Shown in pieces: positions 38,824 to 47,617 of a DNA stretch of 64,000 nt. The DNA lies in contig NZ_MKTR01000024.1 in NCBI RefSeq assembly GCF_001898325.1, positions 306,587 through 370,586 of the forward strand, in the 5' to 3' direction. This DNA comes from Microbacterium sp. 67-17 (GTDB lineage Bacteria; Actinomycetota; Actinomycetes; Actinomycetales; Microbacteriaceae). The position numbers and the translations under genes are program-made. The notes under the pieces were generated by a model. It saw nothing but the letters and a program-made list of their open reading frames with translations. It was not told where the DNA came from and did not search any database. Positions within the stretch are counted from its first letter, which is position 1. Every line of letters begins with the position of its first letter.

Positions 38824-39498
38824 ATGCGTCTGCCCGCCACACCGACCGTGACGCTGATGCGGGAGCTGGTTGGCGCGCTTCCCCGGCGCCGGCTCACAGG
38901 CCGCTCGATCGTCGCTGTGGACGGGGCCGATGGTGCCGGCAAGACGGTGTTCGCCGACACGCTTGCCGCCGTCATGAACGACCTGGGCGTGGTGGCAGTG
39001 CGCGCATCGATCGACGGCTTCCACCGCTCTCGTGCAGAGCGCTATGCCCGCGGCAGGCGCTCGCCCGAGGGGTTCTACCTCGACTCCTATGACTACGCGA
39101 CGTTCCGCCGAGTGCTGGTCGACCCGTTTCGCGAGGGCGGGCTGACCGGGGCCACCACCGGCTTCCAGGTAGCTGCGTTCGATCTTGAGCGCGACATCCC
39201 GGTCGAAGCAGAGTGGACGACTGCGCCGCAGGATGCCGTTCTCGTCGTCGACGGCATTTTTCTGCACCGGCCTGAACTGATCGACATCTGGGATTGGTCG
39301 TTCTGGCTGGAGGCACCTGCGGAGGTGCGCTTCACCCGGATGGCGCAACGCGACGGCACGGACCCCGACCCCGCTGCGGCGTCGAACGAGCGTTATCGCG
39401 TTGGCCAGGAGATGTATGTCGACCGCGTAGGTCCCGCAGCTCTCGCTGCCGTTCGCATCGACAACTCCGATCCGGCGAGCCCGAAGGTTATCCGATGA
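38824..39498 (+). CDS. P-loop nucleoside kinase-like protein (uridine kinase-like)
   Basis: A 224-residue P-loop kinase with Walker A GADGAGKTV and the uridine kinase/phosphoribulokinase-like motifs SIDGFHRSRAERY, FYLDSYDY and VLVVDGIFLHRPEL. The substrate is likely a nucleoside or small metabolite, but true uridine kinase residues cannot be verified. ATG 38824 lies six bases after TAGGCT (38812-38817). Its TGA overlaps the truB ATG by four bases, so it is translated together with the tRNA modification and FAD genes that follow. Confidence 0.8.
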   Translation: MRLPATPTVTLMRELVGALPRRRLTGRSIVAVDGADGAGKTVFADTLAAVMNDLGVVAVRASIDGFHRSRAERYARGRRSPEGFYLDSYDYATFRRVLVDPFREGGLTGATTGFQVAAFDLERDIPVEAEWTTAPQDAVLVVDGIFLHRPELIDIWDWSFWLEAPAEVRFTRMAQRDGTDPDPAAASNERYRVGQEMYVDRVGPAALAAVRIDNSDPASPKVIR

Positions 39499-40400
39499 GC
39501 GATCCCACCGGCATCCTGCTCGTGGACAAACCCGGCGGCATGACCAGCCACGATGTGGTGGCCCGCGCGCGGCGCGCCCTCGGTACGCGCAAAGTCGGGC
39601 ACGCCGGAACACTGGATCCGATGGCCACAGGACTTCTCGTGCTCGGCGTCGGCGCGTCGACACGTCTGCTGACCTTCATCGTGGGGCTCGACAAGACCTA
39701 CGAGGCGACGATCCGGCTCGGGGTTTCGACCGATACCGACGACGCCGAGGGTGAGCTCACCGCTGCTGCGTCGGCAGAGTCCGTGACCGACGTCGACATC
39801 CGTGCTGGCATCGACGCGCTCACCGGAACGATCGACCAGGTTCCCAGTGCCGTGTCTGCGATCAAGGTCGACGGGCGTCGCGCGTACGACCGCGTCCGCG
39901 TCGGGGAGCAGGTCGAACTCGCTGCGCGGACCGTGACGGTGTCGCGATTCGAGGTTCGCAACGCTCGACGGGGTGGGGCCGATGTCGATGGCACAGCGCT
40001 GCCGCTGGTCGACCTTGACGTTGTGGTCGATTGCTCCAGCGGAACCTACATCCGCGCGCTCGCCCGAGACCTCGGTGCCTCGCTTGGGGTCGGGGGACAC
40101 CTGACGGCGCTGCGACGTACCCGCATCGGCCCGTTCCTCGTCGCCGACGGTGCAGCGCTCGACGATATGACCGCCGCTCGGCTGCTCGCACCAGCGGCGG
40201 TAGCCACGGCGGTTCTCGGCGCAGTCCCCGTGACAGCGGATGAGGCGCGCGACCTCCGCCACGGCAAGCGCCTCCTCGGCGCGGCGGACCGGCTCGTATC
40301 GGGCACGGCGGCCATCGACCCTGACGGGCGGCTGGTCGGCATCCTGGAGCGGCGCGGCAACGATCTGAAGAGTGCGATGAACATGGCGGAGGGCTCATGA
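39495..40400 (+). CDS. truB: tRNA pseudouridine(55) synthase
   Basis: Isomerises U55 to pseudouridine in the T loop of tRNAs. The catalytic Asp is in HAGTLDPMATGLLVLG. GILLVDKPGGMTSHDVV, YEATIRLG and CSSGTYIRALARDLG are family blocks. Length is 301. It starts within the upstream stop (ATGA) and ends within the next start (ATGA), so the kinase, truB and a membrane gene form a tightly coupled operon leading to ribF. Confidence 0.95.
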   Translation: MSDPTGILLVDKPGGMTSHDVVARARRALGTRKVGHAGTLDPMATGLLVLGVGASTRLLTFIVGLDKTYEATIRLGVSTDTDDAEGELTAAASAESVTDVDIRAGIDALTGTIDQVPSAVSAIKVDGRRAYDRVRVGEQVELAARTVTVSRFEVRNARRGGADVDGTALPLVDLDVVVDCSSGTYIRALARDLGASLGVGGHLTALRRTRIGPFLVADGAALDDMTAARLLAPAAVATAVLGAVPVTADEARDLRHGKRLLGAADRLVSGTAAIDPDGRLVGILERRGNDLKSAMNMAEGS

Positions 40401-40765
40401 TCCTGTGGTTCACCTACGTGCAGGTGGCAGTGGCGGTCCTGGGAGGTCTGCTCTGCGTCATCCTGGGTCTCGCGGGGCGTCGTCCGAGCGACTATACGGT
40501 TGGAGCCCTCGCGCTGGTGGAGCTTCTGGTGGTGGCTCAGGTCGTCATCGCCATCGTGGCCCCGTTCGTCGGTAACCTGCCGACCGGCAGCGTCCTCGAA
40601 TTCTGGGTCTACCTCGTCTCGGCGGCGCTCCTGCCGCCGGCAGCTGTGATCTGGGCATTGCTGGAGCGCAGCCGATGGAGCACGGTCATCATGGGAATCG
40701 CGGCGCTATCGGTTGCCGTGATGGTGTGGCGGATGCAGGTCATCTGGACGATCCAGATCGGCTGA
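40397..40765 (+). CDS. Small four-helix membrane protein of unknown function
   Basis: A 122-residue protein with four hydrophobic helices (about residues 8-27, 34-56, 66-86 and 94-116) and very short loops. I do not recognise a family with certainty; similar unnamed proteins often sit between truB and ribF in Microbacteriaceae. Its ATG overlaps the truB stop by four bases. No catalytic motif is visible. Confidence 0.75.
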   Translation: MILWFTYVQVAVAVLGGLLCVILGLAGRRPSDYTVGALALVELLVVAQVVIAIVAPFVGNLPTGSVLEFWVYLVSAALLPPAAVIWALLERSRWSTVIMGIAALSVAVMVWRMQVIWTIQIG

Positions 40766-40830
40766 GCGCCTCGTGCGGGGTCGCTCCTCGCCCCGAGACC
40801 GGTCGCGTGGGACGTAGGATGAATGCCGCT

Positions 40831-41292
40831 ATGACTACGCCTTCCCGACCCCGCATGACCGGAATCGGACGGGTTCTCGTGATCGTCTACGCGATCATGG
40901 CCCTGGCGGCCACCGGTCGTTCATTCGTTCAGATCGCGCGCGAGTTCGACGAGGCACCTGTCGCTTACACGCTGTCGGCGCTGGCCGCCGTGGTCTACAT
41001 CGTCGCCACCCTCGCGCTCATCTTCGCGGGACGCCGCGGCTGGTACCTGGTCGCGTGGATCGCGATCTCGTTCGAACTCGCCGGCGTGCTCATCGTGGGG
41101 ACTCTGAGCTACCTCATTCCCGAGATCTTCGGGCATCCGTCGGTGTGGTCCTATTTCGGGGGAATCGGACCGGACGGCTATATCGGGTACGTCTTCGTTC
41201 CGCTCGTCCTGCCGTTCCTGGGGCTGTGGTGGCTCTGGTCGCACCGGCCTTCCCGCGTCGCCTCTTCCGACGAGGTTGCCGCCGCATCATGA
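40831..41292 (+). CDS. Four-helix membrane protein of unknown function
   Basis: A 153-residue protein with a short basic N-terminus and about four membrane helices (about 13-30, 45-68, 74-98 and 118-136), ending in a soluble tail. No recognised domain or active site. ATG 40831 is chosen by the start of the basic-hydrophobic profile; TAGGAT lies ten bases upstream and an in-frame ATG at 40819 overlaps that hexamer. Its TGA overlaps the ribF ATG by four bases, so it is likely co-translated with ribF. Confidence 0.75.
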   Translation: MTTPSRPRMTGIGRVLVIVYAIMALAATGRSFVQIAREFDEAPVAYTLSALAAVVYIVATLALIFAGRRGWYLVAWIAISFELAGVLIVGTLSYLIPEIFGHPSVWSYFGGIGPDGYIGYVFVPLVLPFLGLWWLWSHRPSRVASSDEVAAAS

Positions 41293-42266
41293 TCGTCTTT
41301 CGAGATCCCGCCGAGGTGCCGTCGGGCTTCGGCCCGAGCGTCGTTGTCATCGGCAAGTTCGATGGCGTGCACTCCGGTCACCGCGCAGTGATCGACCGCG
41401 CGCGGGTGAAGGCCGTGTCGCTCGGTGCGACGGTCGTTGCGGTCACGTTCGACCGCAACCCGCTGGCACTGCTGGCTCCTGACAAGTGCCCCGAGAACCT
41501 GATCGGTGTGAACCAGAAGGTGCGTCTGCTTGCCGACACCGGCGTGGACGCCGTGCTGGTGCTGCGATTCGACGAAGATCTCGCGTCACTGGAAGCCGAC
41601 GAGTTCGCGCGCCTGGTGCTCGTTGACACCCTGGCAGCCCAAGCAGTGCTGGTCGGCGCCGACTTCCGCTTCGGGCGAGGCGGCGCCGGCACGGCGGAGT
41701 CCCTGACCGCTTTGGGCCTCAGTCACGGTTTCGATGTCGATGTCGTCCATGACGTGAGAGCTGCCGACCGAGGCCGACGCGTCTCGTCGACCTGGATCAG
41801 GGAGTTGTTGAGCTCCGGCGACGTCGCGGGCGCCCGGAAGTTGCTCGGGCGCGACCACTCCGTGGTCGGCGAGGTCGTCCACGGGCTCAAGCGCGGACGA
41901 GAGATCGGGTACCCGACAGCGAACCTCAGCCACGACCTCGAAGGGTTCGTTCCGGCTGACGGGGTGTATGCCGGATGGCTTATCGACGAAGCGGATGCCA
42001 GTGGTTTGCGCCCCGGCATCCGGTACCCGGCAGCGATCAGCATCGGCACGAATCCGACGTTCGATGACGTCGCATCGCGCCAGGTCGAGGCTTACGTGCT
42101 CGACGAGACCGACCTCGACCTCTACGGTCATCACGTCGAAGTGAGGTTCGTCGAGCGCATCCGTGGCATGGGGGCGTTCGAGGGCATCGACGCTCTGGTT
42201 ACCCAGATCGCCGACGATGTCGAGCGCACCCGCGAGATTCTCGCGCGTGATCAGTCCACTGACTGA
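41289..42266 (+). CDS. ribF: Bifunctional riboflavin kinase / FMN adenylyltransferase
   Basis: Makes FMN and then FAD from riboflavin. The N-terminal adenylyltransferase has VVIGKFDGVHSGHRAVI (HxGH-type nucleotidyl site), ADFRFGRGGAG and SSTWIRELL. The C-terminal flavokinase has GREIGYPTANLS and PAAISIGTNPTF. Length is 325. It starts inside the previous stop codon. deoC converges on it 16 bases downstream. Confidence 0.95.
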   Translation: MIVFRDPAEVPSGFGPSVVVIGKFDGVHSGHRAVIDRARVKAVSLGATVVAVTFDRNPLALLAPDKCPENLIGVNQKVRLLADTGVDAVLVLRFDEDLASLEADEFARLVLVDTLAAQAVLVGADFRFGRGGAGTAESLTALGLSHGFDVDVVHDVRAADRGRRVSSTWIRELLSSGDVAGARKLLGRDHSVVGEVVHGLKRGREIGYPTANLSHDLEGFVPADGVYAGWLIDEADASGLRPGIRYPAAISIGTNPTFDDVASRQVEAYVLDETDLDLYGHHVEVRFVERIRGMGAFEGIDALVTQIADDVERTREILARDQSTD

Positions 42267-42282
42267 TCACGGCGGCTGAGAG

Positions 42283-43011
42283 CTAGTACGAGGACTCGTC
42301 CACCGCGCCGCTGGCAGTTCCCCCGGCAGCGATGCTCCGAAGCTCGCCGAGGATCGTCGCGCTGCCGCTCGTGCCCAGTCGGGTCGCGCCAGCCTCGAGC
42401 ATCGCCAATGCGTCCTGGAGGCTGCGTACTCCACCGGACGCCTTGACCTGCGTGTCCGGCCCGACGGTGCGCCGCATGAGACTCACCGTTTCGACCGTGG
42501 CGCCTCCGCCGGCGAAGCCCGTCGAGGTCTTCACGAAGTCGGCCCCTGCCTCTTCGGCAAGTCGGGAACCCCGCTCGATCTGCTCATCGTCCAGGAGGGA
42601 GACCTCGAGGATGACTTTGGTGACAGCGCCGCCCGCGGCCTCCACGACGGCACGGATGTCGTCACGGACCACATCGTCGAATCCCGATCGCAGCGCGCCG
42701 ATGTTGACCACCATGTCGAACTCGGTGGCTCCGTCCGCCGCGGCCTGTCGGGTCTCCGCCACCTTCGCAGCGGTCGAGGTGGTTCCGTGGGGGAAGCCGA
42801 TGACGGTGCCGACGGCGACGCCGGAGCCGGCGAGGAACTGCACGGCATGGGCGATGTCGGAGGGGCGGACGCACACGCTGAAGACGTTCCAGTCCCGGGC
42901 GATCGTCAGCTGCGCGTCGACGTCGTCCCGTGTGAACTCTGGCTTGAGGATCGCGTGGTCGATCGTGGCTGCCAGCTGCGCCTCGGTGATCTGGTCGGTG
43001 GTCTCGCTCAT
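42283..43011 (-). CDS. deoC: Deoxyribose-phosphate aldolase
   Basis: Splits 2-deoxyribose 5-phosphate into glyceraldehyde 3-phosphate and acetaldehyde during deoxynucleoside breakdown. The Schiff-base Lys is in ADFVKTSTGF, and a second active-site Lys in TQVKASGGVRS. IDHAILKPEFT and VGTVIGFPHG are family blocks. Length is 242. ATG 43011 lies six bases after TAGGCT (43018-43023), so the transcript is probably leaderless. Confidence 0.94.
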   Translation of the reverse strand: MSETTDQITEAQLAATIDHAILKPEFTRDDVDAQLTIARDWNVFSVCVRPSDIAHAVQFLAGSGVAVGTVIGFPHGTTSTAAKVAETRQAAADGATEFDMVVNIGALRSGFDDVVRDDIRAVVEAAGGAVTKVILEVSLLDDEQIERGSRLAEEAGADFVKTSTGFAGGGATVETVSLMRRTVGPDTQVKASGGVRSLQDALAMLEAGATRLGTSGSATILGELRSIAAGGTASGAVDESSY

Positions 43012-43104
43012 GCCTCAAGCCTACGCACCGGTCGGCGCGGGGGACAGCAGAAGGCGGAAGGGAGAGGTATCGTCGCTCCTGCTGTCGAGCCCAAGGAGAA
43101 CAGG

Positions 43105-43725
43105 ATGCGTTCGAGATCCCTCGCCGCCGTCGTGCTGATCGCTGGCGCGCTCGTGCTCGCCGGGTGTGACGCATTGCCGTCCGACACTCCCTCCCCGACG
43201 GCATCCGAGTCTTCGCCTGGTCCCACTCCGAGCGGAAGCTCGACAGTTGCACCCTCACCGACCGCCGAGGCGGGGTTCACACTGCCGGACTCGTGCGATG
43301 CGCTGTACTCGCCGGCAATGCTTGAGGAACTCAACAGCACCAACCCGCCTCTGAACGACCCCGGCATCACGATCTACGCGACCGAGAACGTCGCGGCGCT
43401 GGAGATTCTGACCTCCGGGATTCCGACACTGCGTTGCTCGTGGGGTGCCGCCGGGTCGCCGGGACTCGTGACGAATGTCTCGATCGTTTCGTCGGATCAG
43501 TCGTCGACGCTCCTGGATGCCTTCACGAGCTCGGGCATGGCGTGTGAGACCCTCGGCGCGGGCACGGTGTGTCGGATCGAGCAGCAGACCATCGATCGCA
43601 ACGACAACATAGTGACAATCGGTGAGGCGCACTACTTACAGGGTGACGGCTGGGTCGCGACGCACTGGGTGGGCTTCTCACCCGACGGTTACACAGAGGA
43701 CATCGTCGCCACGCTGTGGCCGTGA
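43105..43725 (+). CDS. Putative lipoprotein of unknown function
   Basis: A 206-residue exported protein: signal peptide with lipobox LVLAGC (Cys21), a Ser/Pro/Thr linker (about 25-58) and a compact domain with five Cys (DSCDALY, LRCSWG, MACETL, TVCRIEQ), which probably form disulfides outside the membrane. I do not recognise the domain. AAGGAG precedes the ATG. It is divergent from deoC. Confidence 0.8.
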   Translation: MRSRSLAAVVLIAGALVLAGCDALPSDTPSPTASESSPGPTPSGSSTVAPSPTAEAGFTLPDSCDALYSPAMLEELNSTNPPLNDPGITIYATENVAALEILTSGIPTLRCSWGAAGSPGLVTNVSIVSSDQSSTLLDAFTSSGMACETLGAGTVCRIEQQTIDRNDNIVTIGEAHYLQGDGWVATHWVGFSPDGYTEDIVATLWP

Positions 43726-43957
43726 CACCGCCTGCTACGTCACCCGGATGCTGTGAACTGCCCCCTCGCGATGGCGCACTGCGCACTCGCGCTAGACTAG
43801 GAGCGACGCCGCGTCACATTGCACAGCTCGCAGAAGCGAGTGCCCGTGCTGTCGTGAGCCGCAGGAGTCGATGTTCAAGTGAGATCGCGTCTGTCCCAGA
43901 CGCTCATCCGACGCCATGACGGCGGCGGTCACAGATGTATCAACGCTCAGGAGGAGC

Positions 43958-46108
43958 ATGCCGGCTACGGCAACCGCCGCTCAGCGGCGCAAGAGATCCT
44001 CGTCCGCTCGCCGCGACGACGAGGCCCCGATCATCCCGATCCTCGCGCGCAAGGTGCGCGAGGTCGAGGCAAAGGCCCAGCGCGGCAAGCTCGGGCCTAC
44101 CAACCGCGTGAAGTTCCAGGTGATCGCGTTCCTCGTTCGCGAGGAGCGCGCCCGGGTGAAGGCCGACTCGTCGATCGCGGATGCCGCGCGCGCCGAGCTG
44201 CTCAAGCGTCTTGACGGCGTCGCGACGATCCTTGCCAAGACCGCTGCGCGGGACACGTCCCTCATCCAGCTGCTCGAGGTCGATCAGGCGACATCGCCCG
44301 TGGCGCGTCGCATGCGCCGCGACTGGCTGCTCGAATCCGGCGCGGAACTTCCTCCGGACGAATTGATCATCACCGACACGCCGGCTCCTGCGCAGCAGGT
44401 CGTGCCGGCGGCGCTCGCCGAGCGCCAGGTGGTGCCTGCCTCGATCGAGGCGCGACAGATGGCGAACCCGTTCCTCGCTCCGGACCTGACCGTCCGCGCG
44501 CCGCGGGACACCCCCCGACGCCGCCTGGACGGGTGGGAGCTCATGGGCCCCTTGTACAAGGCTTTCGAAACCGGCGCCGGAGGCGCGGCGGCATCCATGG
44601 AGCTTCCGGCGGTTCCCGAGTTCGATCGGCTCTCGCCGCGCGGACTCGAGATCATGCCTCACCAGTCCCGCTTCCTGGAGTCGGTGCGCGAGGGACACCG
44701 CACGTTCCTGCTGGCCGATGAGCCGGGACTGGGCAAGACCGCGCAGTCGGTGCTCGCGGCATCCGTTGCCGGTGCCTACCCGTTGCTTGCTGTCGTACCC
44801 AACGTCGTCAAGATGAACTGGGCTCGCGAGGTCGAGCGGTGGACGCCGCACCGGCGGGCAACCGTGATCTCGGGCGACGGTGAGGACCTGGATGCTTTCG
44901 CCGACGTCTTCATCGTCAACTACGAGATCCTCGACCGGCACCTGTCATGGCTCGGTTCGATCGGGCTGAAGGGCATGGTCGTTGACGAAGCCCACTTCAT
45001 CAAGAACCTCACGTCTCAGCGCTCGCAGAACGTCCTCGCGCTGGCCAGCCGTATCAAGGAGCAGGTCCACAATCCGCTGCTACTCGCGCTGACCGGAACG
45101 CCGCTGATCAACGACGTCGAAGACTTCGATGCCATTTGGCGGTTCCTCGGCTGGACAACCGGCGACAAGCCTGGTGCTGAGCTGATGGCCAAGCTCGATG
45201 AGACGGGCTTCACCCCGGCAGACAAGGCGTTCTATCCCGAAGCGCGCTCCGCCGTCATCTCGATGGGCATCGTGCGGCGCAAGAAGAAGGATGTCGCCGC
45301 AGACCTCCCCGACAAGCTCATCGCCGACCTGCCGGTCGAGCTCGACGACGAGTACGGGCGCTCGATCCGCCAGGCCGAGCGCGAGCTCGGCGCGCGTCTG
45401 GCCGCCAAGTACCGGCGCATCATCGAAGCGCGCGGAGATCGGGGACTTGCGCCCGGCGAGATCGACGGGGACATCGTCCGGCTTGTGGCGGAGGGCGAGC
45501 TCGAAGAGTCGAAGGCAGCCGGTTCCGGCAGCGAGAACGTCTTCACGATGGTCCGGCGTATCGGTCAGGCCAAGGCCACCGTCGCTGCCGACTACACCGC
45601 GCAACTGCAGCGGTCGGTCGGCAAGGTCGTGTTCTTCGCGAAGCACATCGATGTCATGGATGCCGCCGAGCGCCACTTCGCTCAGGCGGGCCTTCGCACT
45701 GTCTCGATCCGCGGCGAGCAGACTACGACAGCTCGGCAGCAGGCGATCGATGCGTTCAACGAGGACGCCGATGTCGCGATCGCGGTGTGTTCGCTCACGG
45801 CAGCCGGTGTCGGACTGAACCTGCAGGCGGCATCGAACGTCGTTCTCGCCGAGCTCAGCTGGACCGCTGCCGAGCAGACGCAGGCGATCGACCGAGTGCA
45901 CCGCATCGGCCAGGACGAGCCGGTCACGGCGTGGCGGATCATTGCCGCGCACACGATCGACACGAAGATCGCCGAACTGATCGACACCAAACAGGGTCTT
46001 GCGCTGCGTGCGCTCGACGGTGAGGCTGTCGACCCGGCGTCGAGCGACTCCGTGCAGCTGGCGGCGCTCATGCACCTGCTGCGGCAGGCGCTGGGCGAGG
46101 TTGACTAG
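43958..46108 (+). CDS. SNF2-family DEAD/DEAH-box helicase-like ATPase
   Basis: A 716-residue superfamily 2 ATPase of the Swi2/Snf2 group, which moves along DNA and displaces proteins. It has about 230 residues of basic, uncharacterised N-terminal sequence, then Walker A DEPGLGKTAQ, DEAH-type VVDEAHFIKN, LALTGTPLIND, and motifs V-VI SLTAAGVGLNLQAAS and QAIDRVHRIGQ. ATG 43958 is preferred to 43916 because AGGAGG lies just upstream. A TAGACT hexamer near 43793 suggests a leader of about 155 bases. It stands alone, without nuclease or methylase partners that would mark a defence system. Confidence 0.88.
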   Translation: MPATATAAQRRKRSSSARRDDEAPIIPILARKVREVEAKAQRGKLGPTNRVKFQVIAFLVREERARVKADSSIADAARAELLKRLDGVATILAKTAARDTSLIQLLEVDQATSPVARRMRRDWLLESGAELPPDELIITDTPAPAQQVVPAALAERQVVPASIEARQMANPFLAPDLTVRAPRDTPRRRLDGWELMGPLYKAFETGAGGAAASMELPAVPEFDRLSPRGLEIMPHQSRFLESVREGHRTFLLADEPGLGKTAQSVLAASVAGAYPLLAVVPNVVKMNWAREVERWTPHRRATVISGDGEDLDAFADVFIVNYEILDRHLSWLGSIGLKGMVVDEAHFIKNLTSQRSQNVLALASRIKEQVHNPLLLALTGTPLINDVEDFDAIWRFLGWTTGDKPGAELMAKLDETGFTPADKAFYPEARSAVISMGIVRRKKKDVAADLPDKLIADLPVELDDEYGRSIRQAERELGARLAAKYRRIIEARGDRGLAPGEIDGDIVRLVAEGELEESKAAGSGSENVFTMVRRIGQAKATVAADYTAQLQRSVGKVVFFAKHIDVMDAAERHFAQAGLRTVSIRGEQTTTARQQAIDAFNEDADVAIAVCSLTAAGVGLNLQAASNVVLAELSWTAAEQTQAIDRVHRIGQDEPVTAWRIIAAHTIDTKIAELIDTKQGLALRALDGEAVDPASSDSVQLAALMHLLRQALGEVD

Positions 46109-46243
46109 ACACTGCGCACCGTCCCCAACGGGCTCGTCGAGTAATCACGGCGACCCGGGGATGGATGCCGCGGGGCGTGGACGCTAGTGTCGGTGGAGGC
46201 AACGTCGCCACCTTGCATCCGGAAACACCAACAGGGACGGCAC

Positions 46244-47272
46244 ATGAGAATCGGCATCCTCACCAGCGGCGGCGACTGCCCCGGTCTGAACGCGGTCATC
46301 CGCGGCGTGGTCCTCAAGGGCACGACGGCGTACGGGCTCGATTTCGTCGGCATTCGTGACGGATGGCGCGGCGTCGTCGACGGCGACTTCTTTCCCCTCT
46401 CGCGCCACGATGTGAAGGGCCTGTCGAAGGTCGGCGGGACGATCCTCGGAACCAGCCGTACCAACCCTTACGAAGGCCCACGCGGTGGCGCCGAGAACAT
46501 CGCGCGAACGCTGGAGGACGCCGGTATTGACGGCATCCTCGCGATCGGCGGTGAGGGCACGCTCGCTGCGGCCGACCGGCTTTGGAAGGACGGCATCAAC
46601 GTTCTCGGCGTGCCGAAGACGATCGACAACGACCTGCGGGCCACCGATTACTCGTTCGGATTCGACACCGCCGTCAACATCGCCACCGATGCGATGGACC
46701 GCCTGCGCACGACGGGCGACTCGCACCAGCGCTGCATGGTCGCCGAGGTCATGGGTCGCCATGTCGGCTGGATCGCGCTGCACGCCGGCATCGCGGCTGG
46801 AGCCCACGTCATCTGCATCCCCGAAGTCCCGATGTCGATTGACGAGATCTGCCGGCAGGTCACGAGCGCCCACGACCGTGGACGCGCGCCGCTTGTCGTG
46901 GTCTCTGAGGGGTTCACCATCACCGGGATGGATGAGGCGCACAGCCACAAGGGCCTGGACGCTTTCAACCGCCCTCGCCTCGGTGGTATCGGTGAGCTCA
47001 TCGCACCCGAGATCGAGCGCATCACGGGCATCGAGACGCGTGCGACGGTGCTCGGCCACATCCAGCGCGGCGGATCGCCCTCCGCGTTCGACCGCGTCCT
47101 CGCGACGCGCCTCGGGCTGCACGCAGCCGACGCGCTCGTCGACGGCGCGTGGGGTCAGATGGTGGCGATGCGCGGAACCGACATCGTCCGTGTCTCGTTC
47201 GAGGAGGCGCTCGGCGAGCTGAACACCGTTCCGCTCTACCGATACGAGGAAGCCGCAGCCCTCTTCGGCTGA
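46244..47272 (+). CDS. pfkA: 6-phosphofructokinase, group III (ATP type predicted)
   Basis: Phosphorylates fructose 6-phosphate in glycolysis. TSGGDCPGLNAVIRG, IGGEGTLAAA (102-109) and the catalytic PKTIDNDL (124-131) are visible, with MGRHVGWIAL and the effector region RATVLGHIQRGGSPSAFDR. In this actinobacterial group, GGEGT marks ATP as donor, while GGEDT marks pyrophosphate. Length is 342. AGGGACGG precedes the ATG at 46244; longer upstream frames are less likely. Confidence 0.92.
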   Translation: MRIGILTSGGDCPGLNAVIRGVVLKGTTAYGLDFVGIRDGWRGVVDGDFFPLSRHDVKGLSKVGGTILGTSRTNPYEGPRGGAENIARTLEDAGIDGILAIGGEGTLAAADRLWKDGINVLGVPKTIDNDLRATDYSFGFDTAVNIATDAMDRLRTTGDSHQRCMVAEVMGRHVGWIALHAGIAAGAHVICIPEVPMSIDEICRQVTSAHDRGRAPLVVVSEGFTITGMDEAHSHKGLDAFNRPRLGGIGELIAPEIERITGIETRATVLGHIQRGGSPSAFDRVLATRLGLHAADALVDGAWGQMVAMRGTDIVRVSFEEALGELNTVPLYRYEEAAALFG

Positions 47273-47303
47273 TCGGTCGGTTGCGGCATCCGCCCGCGCG
47301 CGA

Positions 47304-47373
47304 GGGTAGGACTTCTTCGGGGCGTAGGACGTGATGACGTCGATTCGTCCTACGCCGGGAACTTCTCCTCCCT
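47304..47373 (+). repeat. 70-bp palindromic repeat, copy A
   Basis: First of four equal-length elements. It holds a perfect 11-bp inverted repeat GGCGTAGGACG (47321-47331) and CGTCCTACGCC (47346-47356), inside outer arms GGGTAGGA and TCCTCCC. It lies in the 344-base gap between pfkA and the DUF559 gene, which contains copies A and B and no other gene that I can see. Confidence 0.75.
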
Positions 47374-47442
47374 CGGTGAGGGGTGGGGTCAGGTCGTGGT
47401 CTCGTCAGCGCGCGCGCCTCGTGGCTCAGGCCGAACTTCCCG

Positions 47443-47512
47443 GCGTAGGCGTTCTCCGGAAGGTAGGACGCTCAGGCGCCGCACTGTCCTCCGTTGGTGA
47501 GTTTTCCTACCT
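47443..47512 (+). repeat. 70-bp palindromic repeat, copy B
   Basis: Same length and layout as copy A: an 18-base leading arm (GCGTAGGC...), then a 52-base unit beginning AGGTAGGACG (47461) and ending TTTTCCTACCT (47512). It lies about 105 bases before the DUF559 start codon. Confidence 0.75.
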
Positions 47513-47617
47513 CTCGTTCGTGCGCGGCGTTCCTCCCCGGGCAGCGTCCCGGCGGCGGCATCCACGGCTATGCGGATCCGTCGGGTTGCGCCAGCGCGGG
47601 CGCGCCAGACTCGACAG

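Noticed and set aside
43726..43957. Small gene between the lipoprotein and the helicase
   Set aside because: Only frames that overlap the helicase start or lack a start signal were found; read as a promoter and leader region with TAGACT near 43793.
47401..47420. GC-alternating run CGCGCGCGC as a possible regulatory or recombination site
   Set aside because: Short simple-sequence stretches of this type are expected in DNA of this GC content.
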